Source: JAABTH01 sp964390725
GTDB lineage: Bacteria > Bacillota > Dethiobacteria > DTU022
Reading direction: 5' to 3'
DNA: 64,000 nt
Assembly (NCBI GenBank): GCA_964390725.1
Contig: CAYMIW010000007.1
Coordinates: 1 to 64,000 of the forward strand
A program made the position numbers and the translations under genes. The notes under the pieces are model-generated. The model had not been told where the DNA came from, searched no databases, and saw nothing but the letters and a program-made list of their open reading frames with translations. Below, in pieces: positions 51,093 to 59,898 of the stretch (positions within the stretch are counted from its first letter, which is position 1; every line of letters starts with the position of its first letter).

Positions 51093-51851
51093 ATGGAACA
51101 CGATTTAACAAAAGTAAAAGCTTATGGCGACACCCTTAATGACGGGGCAATGCAGGTCAGCTTTACCCTCCCTGTTCCGGCGGGAGATGAAGCCAGGGAG
51201 GCTGCCCGGCAGATAGCCCTGAAAATGGGTCTGGAAGGCCCGTCTGTAACTGAGATGGCCGACCTTGGAGCAGGTTTTACCTTTTTTGTCCTTTACGGCC
51301 GCTGCAGCCATGCTGTAGATTATTCGGCGATTAAAATTCCCAAGCAGCAGCAGCATATACTTAATTTTAAAGAGATTAACAGTTTAATTAAGAATGAACT
51401 AAAGAGAAAAGTGTTTGTTGTTGCCGCCTGTACCGGGAGTGATGCTCATACCGTGGGGATAGACGCCATTATTAACATGAAGGGTTACAAGGGTGAATAT
51501 GGTCTGGAGCGTTATCCGGAGATAGATGCTTACAATCTTGGCAGCCAGGTGCCGAATGCCGAGCTGTTGGCCCGTGCTGTTGAACTTAATGCCGATGCTG
51601 TCCTGGTTTCACAGGTGGTAACCCAGAAAAATATTCATCTTGAGAACTTAACTGAACTAGTTGAACTGGCTGAAGCAGAAGGGCTGCGTGATCGTGTAAT
51701 GATGATTTGCGGCGGACCGCGTATTTCGCATGAACTGGCCATTGAGCTTGGTTTTGATGCTGGATTCGGACCGGGAACTCTGCCAAACCATGTTGCTTCT
51801 TATATTGCAACTGAATTGGTGAAGCAGGTAAAAGATAGTAAAGAAAACTGA
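51093..51851 (+). CDS. kamE: Lysine 5,6-aminomutase, beta (B12-binding) subunit
   Basis: A 252-residue small subunit. The N-terminal dimerisation part (1-105) precedes a Rossmann-like B12 domain with TGSDAHTVGID (base-off ligand His in D-x-H-x-x-G), VLVSQVVT and ICGGPRIS. The PLP-binding Lys lies in the segment after the ligand motif in homologs. GAGGCAG precedes the ATG. Downstream kdd, kce, kal and kat genes of the classical lysine pathway are absent here. Confidence 0.95.
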   Translation: MEHDLTKVKAYGDTLNDGAMQVSFTLPVPAGDEAREAARQIALKMGLEGPSVTEMADLGAGFTFFVLYGRCSHAVDYSAIKIPKQQQHILNFKEINSLIKNELKRKVFVVAACTGSDAHTVGIDAIINMKGYKGEYGLERYPEIDAYNLGSQVPNAELLARAVELNADAVLVSQVVTQKNIHLENLTELVELAEAEGLRDRVMMICGGPRISHELAIELGFDAGFGPGTLPNHVASYIATELVKQVKDSKEN

Positions 51852-51962
51852 ACGGGGCTGGACCTATTGGACTGCCCCCGTGCGTCCGGGAGGTGATAAG
51901 CAGGATAACAGGATTTTGGTTTTACTGTTTTATATTATACTTTTCTTACAGGAGGTAGAAAA

Positions 51963-53408
51963 ATGTCAGCTGAAACAAAACCGGTTCAGGACAAAAAGCC
52001 AAGTTTTGCCGGTGCCTTATTTGTGATTCTGTTCCTTTGTGTGGCTCTCTTTGTCCAGGTTTTTGTCCTTGACGAAGCATGGGTGACTCATATTACTTTG
52101 ATTATGGCAAGTGTGGTTGCAATTATTGTTGCTATCCGATCAGGTTATACTTATAAAGAATGCCAGGATGCAATTCTCTATGGTTGTCAGCTTGCCATGC
52201 TGCCCATGTTAATCCTGATGATGATCGGTGTTTTAATCGGCTCATGGATTCCTGCCGGAACTATACCATCATTGATTTACTATGGTATGTTAATCCTAAC
52301 ACCAACTATCTTTCTGGCAACAGTTTGCCTGGTTTGCGCTATTGCCTCGGTCACTACAGGTAGTTCCTGGACAACTGGCGCTACTTTTGGTGTTGCCTTT
52401 ATGGGTATCGGTATGGGCCTTGGAATCCCCGCGGCCATGACTGCCGGCGCAGTCATTTCCGGGGCGATTTTCGGTGATAAAATGTCACCTCTTTCCGACT
52501 CGACCAACCTTGGTGCTGCTGTCGGAGAAGCAGATCTTTTTGATCACATCAAGAGCATGATGTATACAACCATCCCTGCGCTTGTAATTGCTTTAATTCT
52601 CTATTCAATCATGGGAGCCCGTTTCGCCGGAGGGACTATTGATGCAGCACAAATCTCAATAGTTCTCGATGGTCTCAAAGGAAGCTTCCACATTAGCATG
52701 ATTCACTTCATTCCGCCGATCCTGGTTGTAATCCTGGCCGTTAAAAGGGTTCCCGGCCTGGCAGTTATGATTATTGCCTCTATCGTAGGTGCTGCATTTG
52801 CCATGATATTCCAGGGCTACGGTCTGGCTGACATGCTGAATTTCATGAATTATGGCTTTGTTTCCGAAACAGGTGTGGAATCAATTGATAGTCTGCTCAG
52901 CCGTGGTGGTTTGCAGAGCATGATGTGGACCATCTCCCTCGGTTTTGTTGCCCTTTCCTTTGGGGGGATAATCGAGAAAACGCAAATGCTGAGTGTATTA
53001 CTGGAAAAAATGGGTTCGTTAGTCAAGAGTGTTGGCGGGCTGGTTACAACCCACGTTATATCAGCTATCCTGGTTAACCTGTTTTCGGCCAGTCAGTACA
53101 TGGCTATCATCATCCCCGGCCGCATGTACCGCCCGGCATACAAGAAACTGGGCCTTTTGCCGCAGGTTCTTTCCCGTACTTCCGAGGATGCAGGAACGGT
53201 AACTTCCCCGCTGGTTCCCTGGGGACTCTGCGGAGTATTTTTCTATGGTTGCCTTGGCGTTCCGACGATAGAATACATCCCCTACACTTTCCTTTCCTTC
53301 CTGGTGCCGATCATAGCGGTTATATATTCCTGGGTCGGTTTTGCCATGTTTAAAGAAGGCGATATCAAGAGTGTCAGCAAATTTAAGGATGATGAAGAAG
53401 TAGGTTAA
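51963..53408 (+). CDS. NhaC-family Na+/H+ antiporter or amino-acid antiporter
   Basis: A 481-residue integral membrane protein with about 12 hydrophobic segments. GSSWTTGATFGVAFMGIG, FGDKMSPLSDSTNLG and RTSEDAGTVTSPLVPWG are typical NhaC motifs. NhaC members include Na+/H+ antiporters and substrate antiporters such as malate/lactate exchangers. Its place in the kam operon, 111 bases after kamE and before a terminator, suggests it exchanges lysine or a product. AGGAGGT precedes the ATG. Confidence 0.9.
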   Translation: MSAETKPVQDKKPSFAGALFVILFLCVALFVQVFVLDEAWVTHITLIMASVVAIIVAIRSGYTYKECQDAILYGCQLAMLPMLILMMIGVLIGSWIPAGTIPSLIYYGMLILTPTIFLATVCLVCAIASVTTGSSWTTGATFGVAFMGIGMGLGIPAAMTAGAVISGAIFGDKMSPLSDSTNLGAAVGEADLFDHIKSMMYTTIPALVIALILYSIMGARFAGGTIDAAQISIVLDGLKGSFHISMIHFIPPILVVILAVKRVPGLAVMIIASIVGAAFAMIFQGYGLADMLNFMNYGFVSETGVESIDSLLSRGGLQSMMWTISLGFVALSFGGIIEKTQMLSVLLEKMGSLVKSVGGLVTTHVISAILVNLFSASQYMAIIIPGRMYRPAYKKLGLLPQVLSRTSEDAGTVTSPLVPWGLCGVFFYGCLGVPTIEYIPYTFLSFLVPIIAVIYSWVGFAMFKEGDIKSVSKFKDDEEVG

Positions 53409-53432
53409 GTTTTACAGTTTGTTTATGCGAGG

Positions 53433-53462
53433 AGGGGGAGGCTCGCCTCCCCCTTTTCTTTA
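53433..53462 (+). terminator. Rho-independent terminator after the kam operon
   Basis: AGGGGGAGG (53433-53441), loop CTCG and CCTCCCCCT (53446-53454) are followed by TTTCTTTA. It ends the kamBDE-nhaC transcript. Confidence 0.9.
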
Positions 53463-53525
53463 AAGTAAAATTGTTACCTGAGACCGATGGGAAGAATAAA
53501 AGCAGTTTTTAGGAGGCGTTATTTA

Positions 53526-54755
53526 ATGGCTGTTGATATGAAACTTTATGAAAAAGCCTCGAGCCTGATTAAAAAAGAAGATATGGTCAAACTCCTCAGA
53601 GAGTTGGTTAACATAAAAAGTCCTTTCTTTGAAGAAGCAGAAGTGGTTGATTACCTGAGAGGGCGTTTATCTTATTATAACCGCCTGCAAACTAAAATAC
53701 ATCATTACGAAGAACCTAAAATCACCGGATTCAAGGGCGAGAACCTTATAGTAAATCTGCCTGGTAAAGGTGGAGGCCCCAAGTTGCTGATAAACGGTCA
53801 CGTTGACACCGTTCCACTATGTGATGGCTGGACTGTTGATCCCTATGCCGGTATCGAAAAAGACGGGCGCCTTTATGGCCTTGGTTCACTCGATATGAAA
53901 TCAGGAGTGGTTGCCTCGGTTTTTGTTTTGGAAGCGCTGGTTGAAGCAGGTGTTGAACTTAAAGGCGACCTGCTTTTTACAGCAGTAAGTGATGAAGAAG
54001 GGCCTTATGGGTTGGGCACCCACTTTACCATTACCGATGGAATTACAGATGGTGCTGATTTTTGTATCATTCCTGAACCATCGGGACCTTTTGCTCCTGG
54101 AAATGAAAAATTTCCCTGTGTCGCCCTCGGCAGCAGGGGTACAGCAGTTTATTACGTTACTGTCAAAGGGAAGTCAGCTCATGGCGCTACCCCTGAAAAA
54201 GGAATTAATGCTGTAGAGGATGCTGCCCGGATTATTAATGCTGTAAGCGATAATCTTGATCTTGGCGATCATCCCCTGCTTGGCAAAGGAACCATGTGCA
54301 TTACCAACCTGAAAGGCGGGGAAAAATATTTGCTCGTGCCGGAAGAGGCAAGTTTTACCATCTACCGCCATACCGTGGAAGGCGATGCCGATCAGGCCTT
54401 GAAAGAGGTTAAGGATATTGTAGATTCACTGGATCTGAAGAGCGAGGTCGACATCAGGCTTCGGGATCTTCCTCACCCCGATGCATATTTCCTGCCCTGG
54501 ACTATAGAAGAAGATACTCTCCTGGTTAATTCGTTGAAACAGGGTAGTAAAGAGATCCTCAGCAAGGATATGGTAACGACATACTTCCGCTCGGAATCGG
54601 ATGCCAATCACATTGCACCGCGGCTGAAAATTCCAACCGTATTGTTCGGTCCTGACGGGGCCAATTTCCATGCTGCAGATGAATATGTAGAAATCGATAC
54701 AATGGTTGATACAGCGAGGATAATGCTTTACACAGTTATGGATCTGCTTTCATAA
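53526..54755 (+). CDS. M20-family metallopeptidase (ArgE/DapE-like deacylase)
   Basis: A 409-residue zinc hydrolase of the M20 family. NGHVDTVP carries the first zinc His and Asp, GLGSLDMKSG the bridging Asp, SDEEGPYG the catalytic Glu pair, and a C-terminal HAADEYVEI the last His. A dimerisation lid lies at about 190-300. Members deacylate N-acyl amino acids or cleave dipeptides. It follows the kam operon terminator, with AGGAGG ahead of ATG 53526; the frame is open from 53487. The neighbourhood suggests an amino-acid conjugate as substrate. Confidence 0.9.
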   Translation: MAVDMKLYEKASSLIKKEDMVKLLRELVNIKSPFFEEAEVVDYLRGRLSYYNRLQTKIHHYEEPKITGFKGENLIVNLPGKGGGPKLLINGHVDTVPLCDGWTVDPYAGIEKDGRLYGLGSLDMKSGVVASVFVLEALVEAGVELKGDLLFTAVSDEEGPYGLGTHFTITDGITDGADFCIIPEPSGPFAPGNEKFPCVALGSRGTAVYYVTVKGKSAHGATPEKGINAVEDAARIINAVSDNLDLGDHPLLGKGTMCITNLKGGEKYLLVPEEASFTIYRHTVEGDADQALKEVKDIVDSLDLKSEVDIRLRDLPHPDAYFLPWTIEEDTLLVNSLKQGSKEILSKDMVTTYFRSESDANHIAPRLKIPTVLFGPDGANFHAADEYVEIDTMVDTARIMLYTVMDLLS

Positions 54756-54875
54756 AGATTCAGAATGCAGATTTATATTCCCTGTTTTATTAGGCAGGGG
54801 AATGTGATAAAATGTTGTTGTCCGGCCGCTTGCTAATTTCATGGCAGGCCGGGCAATATTTTTGTGAGGCTGAAA

Positions 54876-55811
54876 ATGAGCGAACTGGCAGATAGAAAAA
54901 AAATGGTGATGGCTGATATATCCCTGGTCTTTGTCGCCCTTTTCTGGGGTTCCAATTTTGTGATCATGAAACATGCTTTTGAAGTGATTGAGCCCTTTAC
55001 CTACCTGGGGATAAGGTTTTGCATGGCGGCCCTGCTGTTGGCAATCATCTTTTGGAAAAGGCTGGCGATAGCATCGATAGCTGATTTTCGCGCAGGTGCG
55101 GTAATCGGTTTTTTCCTGCTTGCCGGTTATCTATTTCAGACTATCGGTCTTTTATATACTACTCCGGCAAAATCGGGTTTTATCACCGGCACAGCGGTAG
55201 TGATTGTTCCCTTTTTATATTTTATTATCACCAGGCGTTCGCCTGGATGGTGGGCTTTTCTGGGGGGCGCCCTGGCTGCAGCCGGGCTTTACTTATTATC
55301 AGTTGATGAGGCAACAGGGTTTGGCTTCGGCGATGGGCTAACCCTTATTGGCGCTTTTCTTTTTGCCGGGCACCTGATTTCGATTGCCATGTATGTAAAA
55401 GAGCGTGATCCAATAGTTCTTTCCGTTACCCAGATTGCTTTTACTGGTATTGCCTGTATGGTAATAGCTCTTATTTTTGAACCGACAGCGGGTATGTTTA
55501 GCCATCCTCCAGCTATATGGGGTGCCATTTTATACGCAGTTATATTCTGTACAATCGGGGCTTTTGTTACCCAGACTATTGCGCAGCGCTATACTCCTCC
55601 TACCCATGCGGTATTGATTCTTTCTACTGAAGCAGTTTTTGCTGGTATGTTTTCTTTTTTCTTCTGGAACGAAATATTTACCACGCAAAAAATAGGTGGG
55701 GCTTTTCTAATCCTGGCAGGAATTCTAATCACCGAGTTGCGCCCCGTGTTAGCGGCTAAAATACGTGCTCATCGTGCCGCTGCAGCCAGAAGAGGAATTC
55801 CTCCGTTGTAA
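54876..55811 (+). CDS. EamA/DMT-superfamily transporter
   Basis: A 311-residue membrane protein with about ten hydrophobic segments in two EamA halves (ALFWGSNFVIMKHAF near the start, GAFVTQTIAQRYTPPTHAVL in the second half). Such proteins export metabolites or amino acids. ATG 54876 is preferred; a GTG at 54864 is also in frame. A TGTGATAAAAT box at about 54803 resembles an extended -10 promoter. Confidence 0.9.
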   Translation: MSELADRKKMVMADISLVFVALFWGSNFVIMKHAFEVIEPFTYLGIRFCMAALLLAIIFWKRLAIASIADFRAGAVIGFFLLAGYLFQTIGLLYTTPAKSGFITGTAVVIVPFLYFIITRRSPGWWAFLGGALAAAGLYLLSVDEATGFGFGDGLTLIGAFLFAGHLISIAMYVKERDPIVLSVTQIAFTGIACMVIALIFEPTAGMFSHPPAIWGAILYAVIFCTIGAFVTQTIAQRYTPPTHAVLILSTEAVFAGMFSFFFWNEIFTTQKIGGAFLILAGILITELRPVLAAKIRAHRAAAARRGIPPL

Positions 55812-55841
55812 CAGACTGGCTTATAAGGAGAGGGCCGGCTG

Positions 55842-57164
55842 GTGACCGAATTGATTAATAAAGACTTTATGCTTGAAAACCGCTTCCGCAGATTGCGGCT
55901 ACTGCTCTGGATGCTGCTTATTATGCTGCACCTTGTAACTTCTTTTCACAGAGTTTCTTTCAATGTACTTGCCGATCCCCTGACTGCACAATTTGGTTTA
56001 AGCGGTGTCGGGCTGGGCAACCTGGCTGCCGCCTATACTTATATGTACGTATTAATGCAAATACCCGGGGGTATTTTTGTAGACCGTCTTGGGCCCCGCC
56101 GCATAGCTTTTCTTACCGGGATGTCCATGGCAGCAGGCTCAATTTTAATAGGTCTGGCTCCTGCAGCATCTTATATTTTCCTGGGACGGATGTTGATTGG
56201 GTTTGGTGGCTCCATAGTTCTGATCAACATTTTCAAGTTTCAGGCTTCGTGGTTTCGCCGCATCGAATTTGCTACAATGTCCGGTTTTGCTTTATTGATT
56301 AGTACCGGAGGTTCCCTGTTGGCGGCGACTCCCCTTGCAGCTGCTGTTTCTGCATACGGTTGGCGACTTTCGTTTATTGTTTTTGGGGTTGTAACCGTTT
56401 TGATTGCCCTGGTTTCTGCATTACTTGTGCGTAACAGTCCGGCTGATATTTATGGGCCTTCAATTAATCTTTCAGGTATTGATTCTTCCGATGTTAAAGC
56501 GGCACCGTTTAATATAAAGGTTTTATCCGCTGTGCTTTCAAATCGCCGTATTCTGATTCCTTTTTTAATCAACTTTGGTACATATGGAGGGTTTATAGTT
56601 TTTGCCGGAACCTGGGGCGTTTCTTATCTTGTTCATGTCTATGGTATAAATGTGGAGCAGGCGTCGACTTATATGACTTTTGCCTATATGGGGTACATGA
56701 TTGCCGCCCCTTCCGCAGGCATGCTTTCAGCCCGGTTAAATTCGCTAAAAATTCCCACCCTGGCAATGGTTGCATCGGCAGTATTGTTTTGGTTACTGCT
56801 TATAATCTGGCCCGGTGGCCGGATCCCTCTCTGGATGTTCTACTTTATATCCCTGCTGATCGGTTTTGGTGGTGCTTCCACAGTGTTAAGTTTCCCCATG
56901 GCCCGTGCGGTTAGCATTCCCGGTTATACCGGAATAATTACGGCAGCAGTCAACCTGGGAGTATTCCTGGGAATGGCTGTTTTACAACCTCTCTTTGGGC
57001 TTCTCCTGGATAAAGGCTGGACAGGAATGGTTCTTGACGGGGTTCGTATATACCCTCCGGAAGCTTACCGTTTTGGTTTCATGGTCGCCCTGATTTTTGC
57101 AGTTATTTCACTTGTATCTACCCTAGTTTACAGGGAACAGGTTTTGGATAAACCGGGGCAGTAG
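55842..57164 (+). CDS. Major facilitator superfamily transporter
   Basis: A 440-residue membrane protein with about 12 hydrophobic segments. The loop motif DRLGPRRIAF between helices 2 and 3 and GRMLIGFGGSIVLI are typical MFS signatures. The substrate is unknown. GTG 55842 follows AAGGAG after 11 bases. It lies 30 bases after the EamA transporter and is probably co-transcribed. Confidence 0.92.
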   Translation: MTELINKDFMLENRFRRLRLLLWMLLIMLHLVTSFHRVSFNVLADPLTAQFGLSGVGLGNLAAAYTYMYVLMQIPGGIFVDRLGPRRIAFLTGMSMAAGSILIGLAPAASYIFLGRMLIGFGGSIVLINIFKFQASWFRRIEFATMSGFALLISTGGSLLAATPLAAAVSAYGWRLSFIVFGVVTVLIALVSALLVRNSPADIYGPSINLSGIDSSDVKAAPFNIKVLSAVLSNRRILIPFLINFGTYGGFIVFAGTWGVSYLVHVYGINVEQASTYMTFAYMGYMIAAPSAGMLSARLNSLKIPTLAMVASAVLFWLLLIIWPGGRIPLWMFYFISLLIGFGGASTVLSFPMARAVSIPGYTGIITAAVNLGVFLGMAVLQPLFGLLLDKGWTGMVLDGVRIYPPEAYRFGFMVALIFAVISLVSTLVYREQVLDKPGQ

Positions 57165-57365
57165 TAAATATATAGCAGCATCAGAATTTTAGCATGACGA
57201 TATTTCTTGTGAGCTGCAGGCATTTATAAAAACCCTGCTAAAAGAAATACTTTTCCCCGCAAGGATCTATCCTGGCAGATAAAAACTGGCCTGATTTCCG
57301 ATTGCTTGTTATAATTATTATAAATAGTTTACAACCTGGGGACTTGGCCGTGGAGGAAGCTGTTT

Positions 57366-58154
57366 ATGACAGACATATACAGGGTTTTAGATCAGCCACC
57401 TTTAGTAAAGCTTTTATTTTATCCGCGCCGTCAGCATCAAAAAGCCCGTGACGGCGCTTTTGATCTGGCTGTCCCTGTTGGTGATGATATTAATATACTA
57501 TGCAGGGGATTTCAGGCAGAATCCGGGAACTCCTGGTTGCTGTATTTCCACGGCAATGGGGAGGTAGTTAGCGACTACGATACTATAGCACCTGCGTATA
57601 CTTCTGCCGGAATCAATCTACTGGTTGCCGATTACCGTGGTTACGGTGCAAGCGATGGTTCCCCAACCTTGAAAAATATGGTTGAGGATGCCGGTAAAAT
57701 ATTTGAATATGTTCATAAGAATTCCCCTCCAGCTGATACCGGCCAGGATCTGAACTGGTTGGTAATGGGGCGTTCACTCGGCAGCGTGCCAGCCCTGGAA
57801 CTGGCTGCTAAATATACCGGCCAGCTTAAAGGACTTATTATTGAAAGTGGGTTTTTAAGTATCGATCGCTTAATCAGGCACCTGGGCCTGCCTGATCCCG
57901 GCAATCTGGCATCTGTAGAGGAATATTGCAGAAACCTTGCAGCTCGCATTACCCTGCCTGGCCTGGTTATTCATGGTGAGCAGGATCGCCTTGTGCCTTA
58001 TGAACAGGGCCGGGAACTCTATGATGCTCTTGGCTCCAGTTCAAAAAAAATGATAAAAATTGAGAATGCTGATCACAATAACATCTTTTTTGTTGCTGAG
58101 CATAAATATATGAAAGCGGTTAAAAATTTTATTTCAGAAACAGGGGTGGTATAA
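57366..58154 (+). CDS. Alpha/beta hydrolase
   Basis: A 262-residue cytoplasmic serine hydrolase. FHGNGE forms the oxyanion region, GRSLGS holds the nucleophile Ser137, HGEQDRLVP the Asp207 and ADHNN the His237. The layout matches FrsA/YpfH-like esterases often called alpha/beta hydrolase of unknown function. GGAGGAAG precedes the ATG, and the next gene starts directly at its stop. About 200 bases of AT-rich DNA upstream (57165-57365) show nothing else I can support. Confidence 0.9.
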   Translation: MTDIYRVLDQPPLVKLLFYPRRQHQKARDGAFDLAVPVGDDINILCRGFQAESGNSWLLYFHGNGEVVSDYDTIAPAYTSAGINLLVADYRGYGASDGSPTLKNMVEDAGKIFEYVHKNSPPADTGQDLNWLVMGRSLGSVPALELAAKYTGQLKGLIIESGFLSIDRLIRHLGLPDPGNLASVEEYCRNLAARITLPGLVIHGEQDRLVPYEQGRELYDALGSSSKKMIKIENADHNNIFFVAEHKYMKAVKNFISETGVV

Positions 58155-58607
58155 GTGGTAAAAGTAAAAGATATTATGACGAATGAAGTGGTAACAGTGT
58201 CAACCGGGGATCCCGTTGAATTATGTGCTAAATTGATGCAGGAAAATAATATCAGCGGGTTGCCTGTTTTAAATGATGCAGGCAGGGTGACCGGCATTAT
58301 CACAGAAGGTGATCTGATCCGGAGAGCGTCAAGAATTAAGGCACCCGGGTACCTGGAAATTCTCGGTGGGTTAATATACCTGGGCAGCCCGAAAAAATTT
58401 GTTGAAGAACTGCAGCGTGCCATGTCTCTCGAAGCAGGTCAGTTAATGAGTAAGAATGTTATCGCGGTTGGACCCGAGGATAGTGTTGAAAAAGCGGCAA
58501 CCCTGATGGTAGATAAGAATATCAGCAGGCTTCCAGTGTTAGATCAAAAAGATAATCTTGTTGGAATATTGTCGCGCCGCGATATTATGAAATGTCTTTA
58601 CCAGTAG
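58155..58607 (+). CDS. CBS-domain pair protein
   Basis: A 150-residue stand-alone protein with two CBS domains (VKDIMTNEVVTVS and LMSKNVIAVGPED), which bind adenosyl nucleotides and sense energy or ionic state. The linker is longer than in minimal pairs. GTG 58155 starts directly after the hydrolase stop, with GGGGTGG ahead. Its target is unknown. Confidence 0.92.
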   Translation: MVKVKDIMTNEVVTVSTGDPVELCAKLMQENNISGLPVLNDAGRVTGIITEGDLIRRASRIKAPGYLEILGGLIYLGSPKKFVEELQRAMSLEAGQLMSKNVIAVGPEDSVEKAATLMVDKNISRLPVLDQKDNLVGILSRRDIMKCLYQ

Positions 58608-58642
58608 ATAAATAGCTTTAAATAGATGGAGGTAATGATTTT

Positions 58643-59815
58643 TTGTCACTTAAGTATAAATTGTTAATTTTATTGATAGTGGTTGCAGCAGCAGCAGTTA
58701 TTGTTTTTCCGGGAATAAAACCTGGGGATGAGCCCGATGGAGGCAGCTCGGTTGAAGTAGGCGATTATTCTGATCATGATAATCCTTACAGGTATTATTT
58801 AGAGGCCAGGCAGGCTGGGAAGCCATTGGTCCTCGAGTTTTATGCCAGGTGGTGAAGTGCCTGCACAGTAATGGAGTCCGTGGTCACGGCTCTACAGGAA
58901 TACTATGGCGATGCTGTTGTATTTATCGTTGCAGATCTTGATAACCCGCAGACAGCGCTTTTTTTCGAAGAATTTGAAATATATTACATACCTGCTTTTT
59001 ATTTCATCGATTCCGAAGGAGAAGTGTTGCTTGAAGAAGCGGGAGTTTTCTCTTTTGAAGAGATGCAGAGCAGGGTTGAGTTGATAATAGGCAATTCCGG
59101 AAGCGAGGAAAGAGCAAAAGGTAAGCTGGAAATCTTTTTTTCTGAAACCTTGCCCGCAGCAATGGGGGAAAAATCATTACTGGTATATCTAATCGTGCTG
59201 GCCGGTGGAATTGTAACCAGCATCAGCCCCTGTATTCTGACCATGATACCTCTATTAATTGGCTACCTGGTTGGCTACGGCAGGGGAAACAAAGTCAGGG
59301 GTTTTTATCTTTCTGCAATATTTGTCACAGGTATGGCTTTTACCTTTTCGGTTATGGGATTCGTAGCAGCTTCTTTTGGGCGTGTCTTCGGTGAGATTGG
59401 AACTGCCTGGTACTATATTATTGCCCTGGTTGCCCTGGTAATGGGGTTGAACCTCCTGGGTGTATTAAGTTTTAAAATGCCCGGGTTTAAGCAGGTCCAA
59501 TTTAAGAAAGCCGGTATGGGCGGCACCCTGGCCATGGGAATGCTCTTTGGCCTTGTTGCTTCACCATGCGCCACCCCTGTTCTCGCGGTAATAATTGCTT
59601 ATGCCGCTGCCCAGGCTGAACCGCTTTATGGCAGTGGATTGCTTTTTATTTACGGTATCGGTCATGGGCTGCCATTACTGGTTGCCGGTACCTTTACCGG
59701 AATGGCCCGCAACCTTCCTGCTATTAATCGTTATACTCGTTATCTAGGTTATTTCAGCGGTTTAATCCTTATTGCCATTGGATTATATCTGTTATACCAG
59801 GTAGCCGGAGTCTAA
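58643..59815 (+). CDS. Selenoprotein: thioredoxin-like domain fused to CcdA-type membrane domain
   Basis: A 390-residue protein read through an in-frame TGA at 58853-58855 as selenocysteine 71. Residues 1-22 are a signal anchor. Residues 45-150 form a thioredoxin fold facing outside, with LEFYARW-U-S-A-C, where Sec71 replaces the first Cys and Cys74 is the partner, and cis-Pro in YIPAF. Residues about 165-390 are a six-helix CcdA/DsbD electron carrier with SISPC and VASPC. A bSECIS-like hairpin lies at 58874. Start is TTG 58643 after GGAGGT. Frame, domain continuity and the hairpin all argue against a pseudogene. Confidence 0.88.
58874..58892 (+). promoter_or_regulatory. Bacterial SECIS element
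   Basis: GAG, a bulged T, CCGT, loop GGTC, ACGG and CTC fold into a 7-bp stem with one bulge. The loop begins 26 bases after the TGA. The design, three pairs, bulged U, a few pairs and a GGUC loop, is that of the E. coli fdhF SECIS recognised by SelB. Confidence 0.8.
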
Positions 59816-59898
59816 TGATCAGACTCTTTGCTCTTTCTAAACAGGAACCAGGTATAATCTGTTGAATTCTTATTGAAGAAAGGAGATGATACCTGCTC

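Noticed and set aside
58643..58855. Reading the thioredoxin ORF as a 70-residue truncated gene or pseudogene
   Set aside because: The TGA replaces the redox Cys exactly, the frame continues into the rest of the domain, and a SECIS-like hairpin follows at the right distance.
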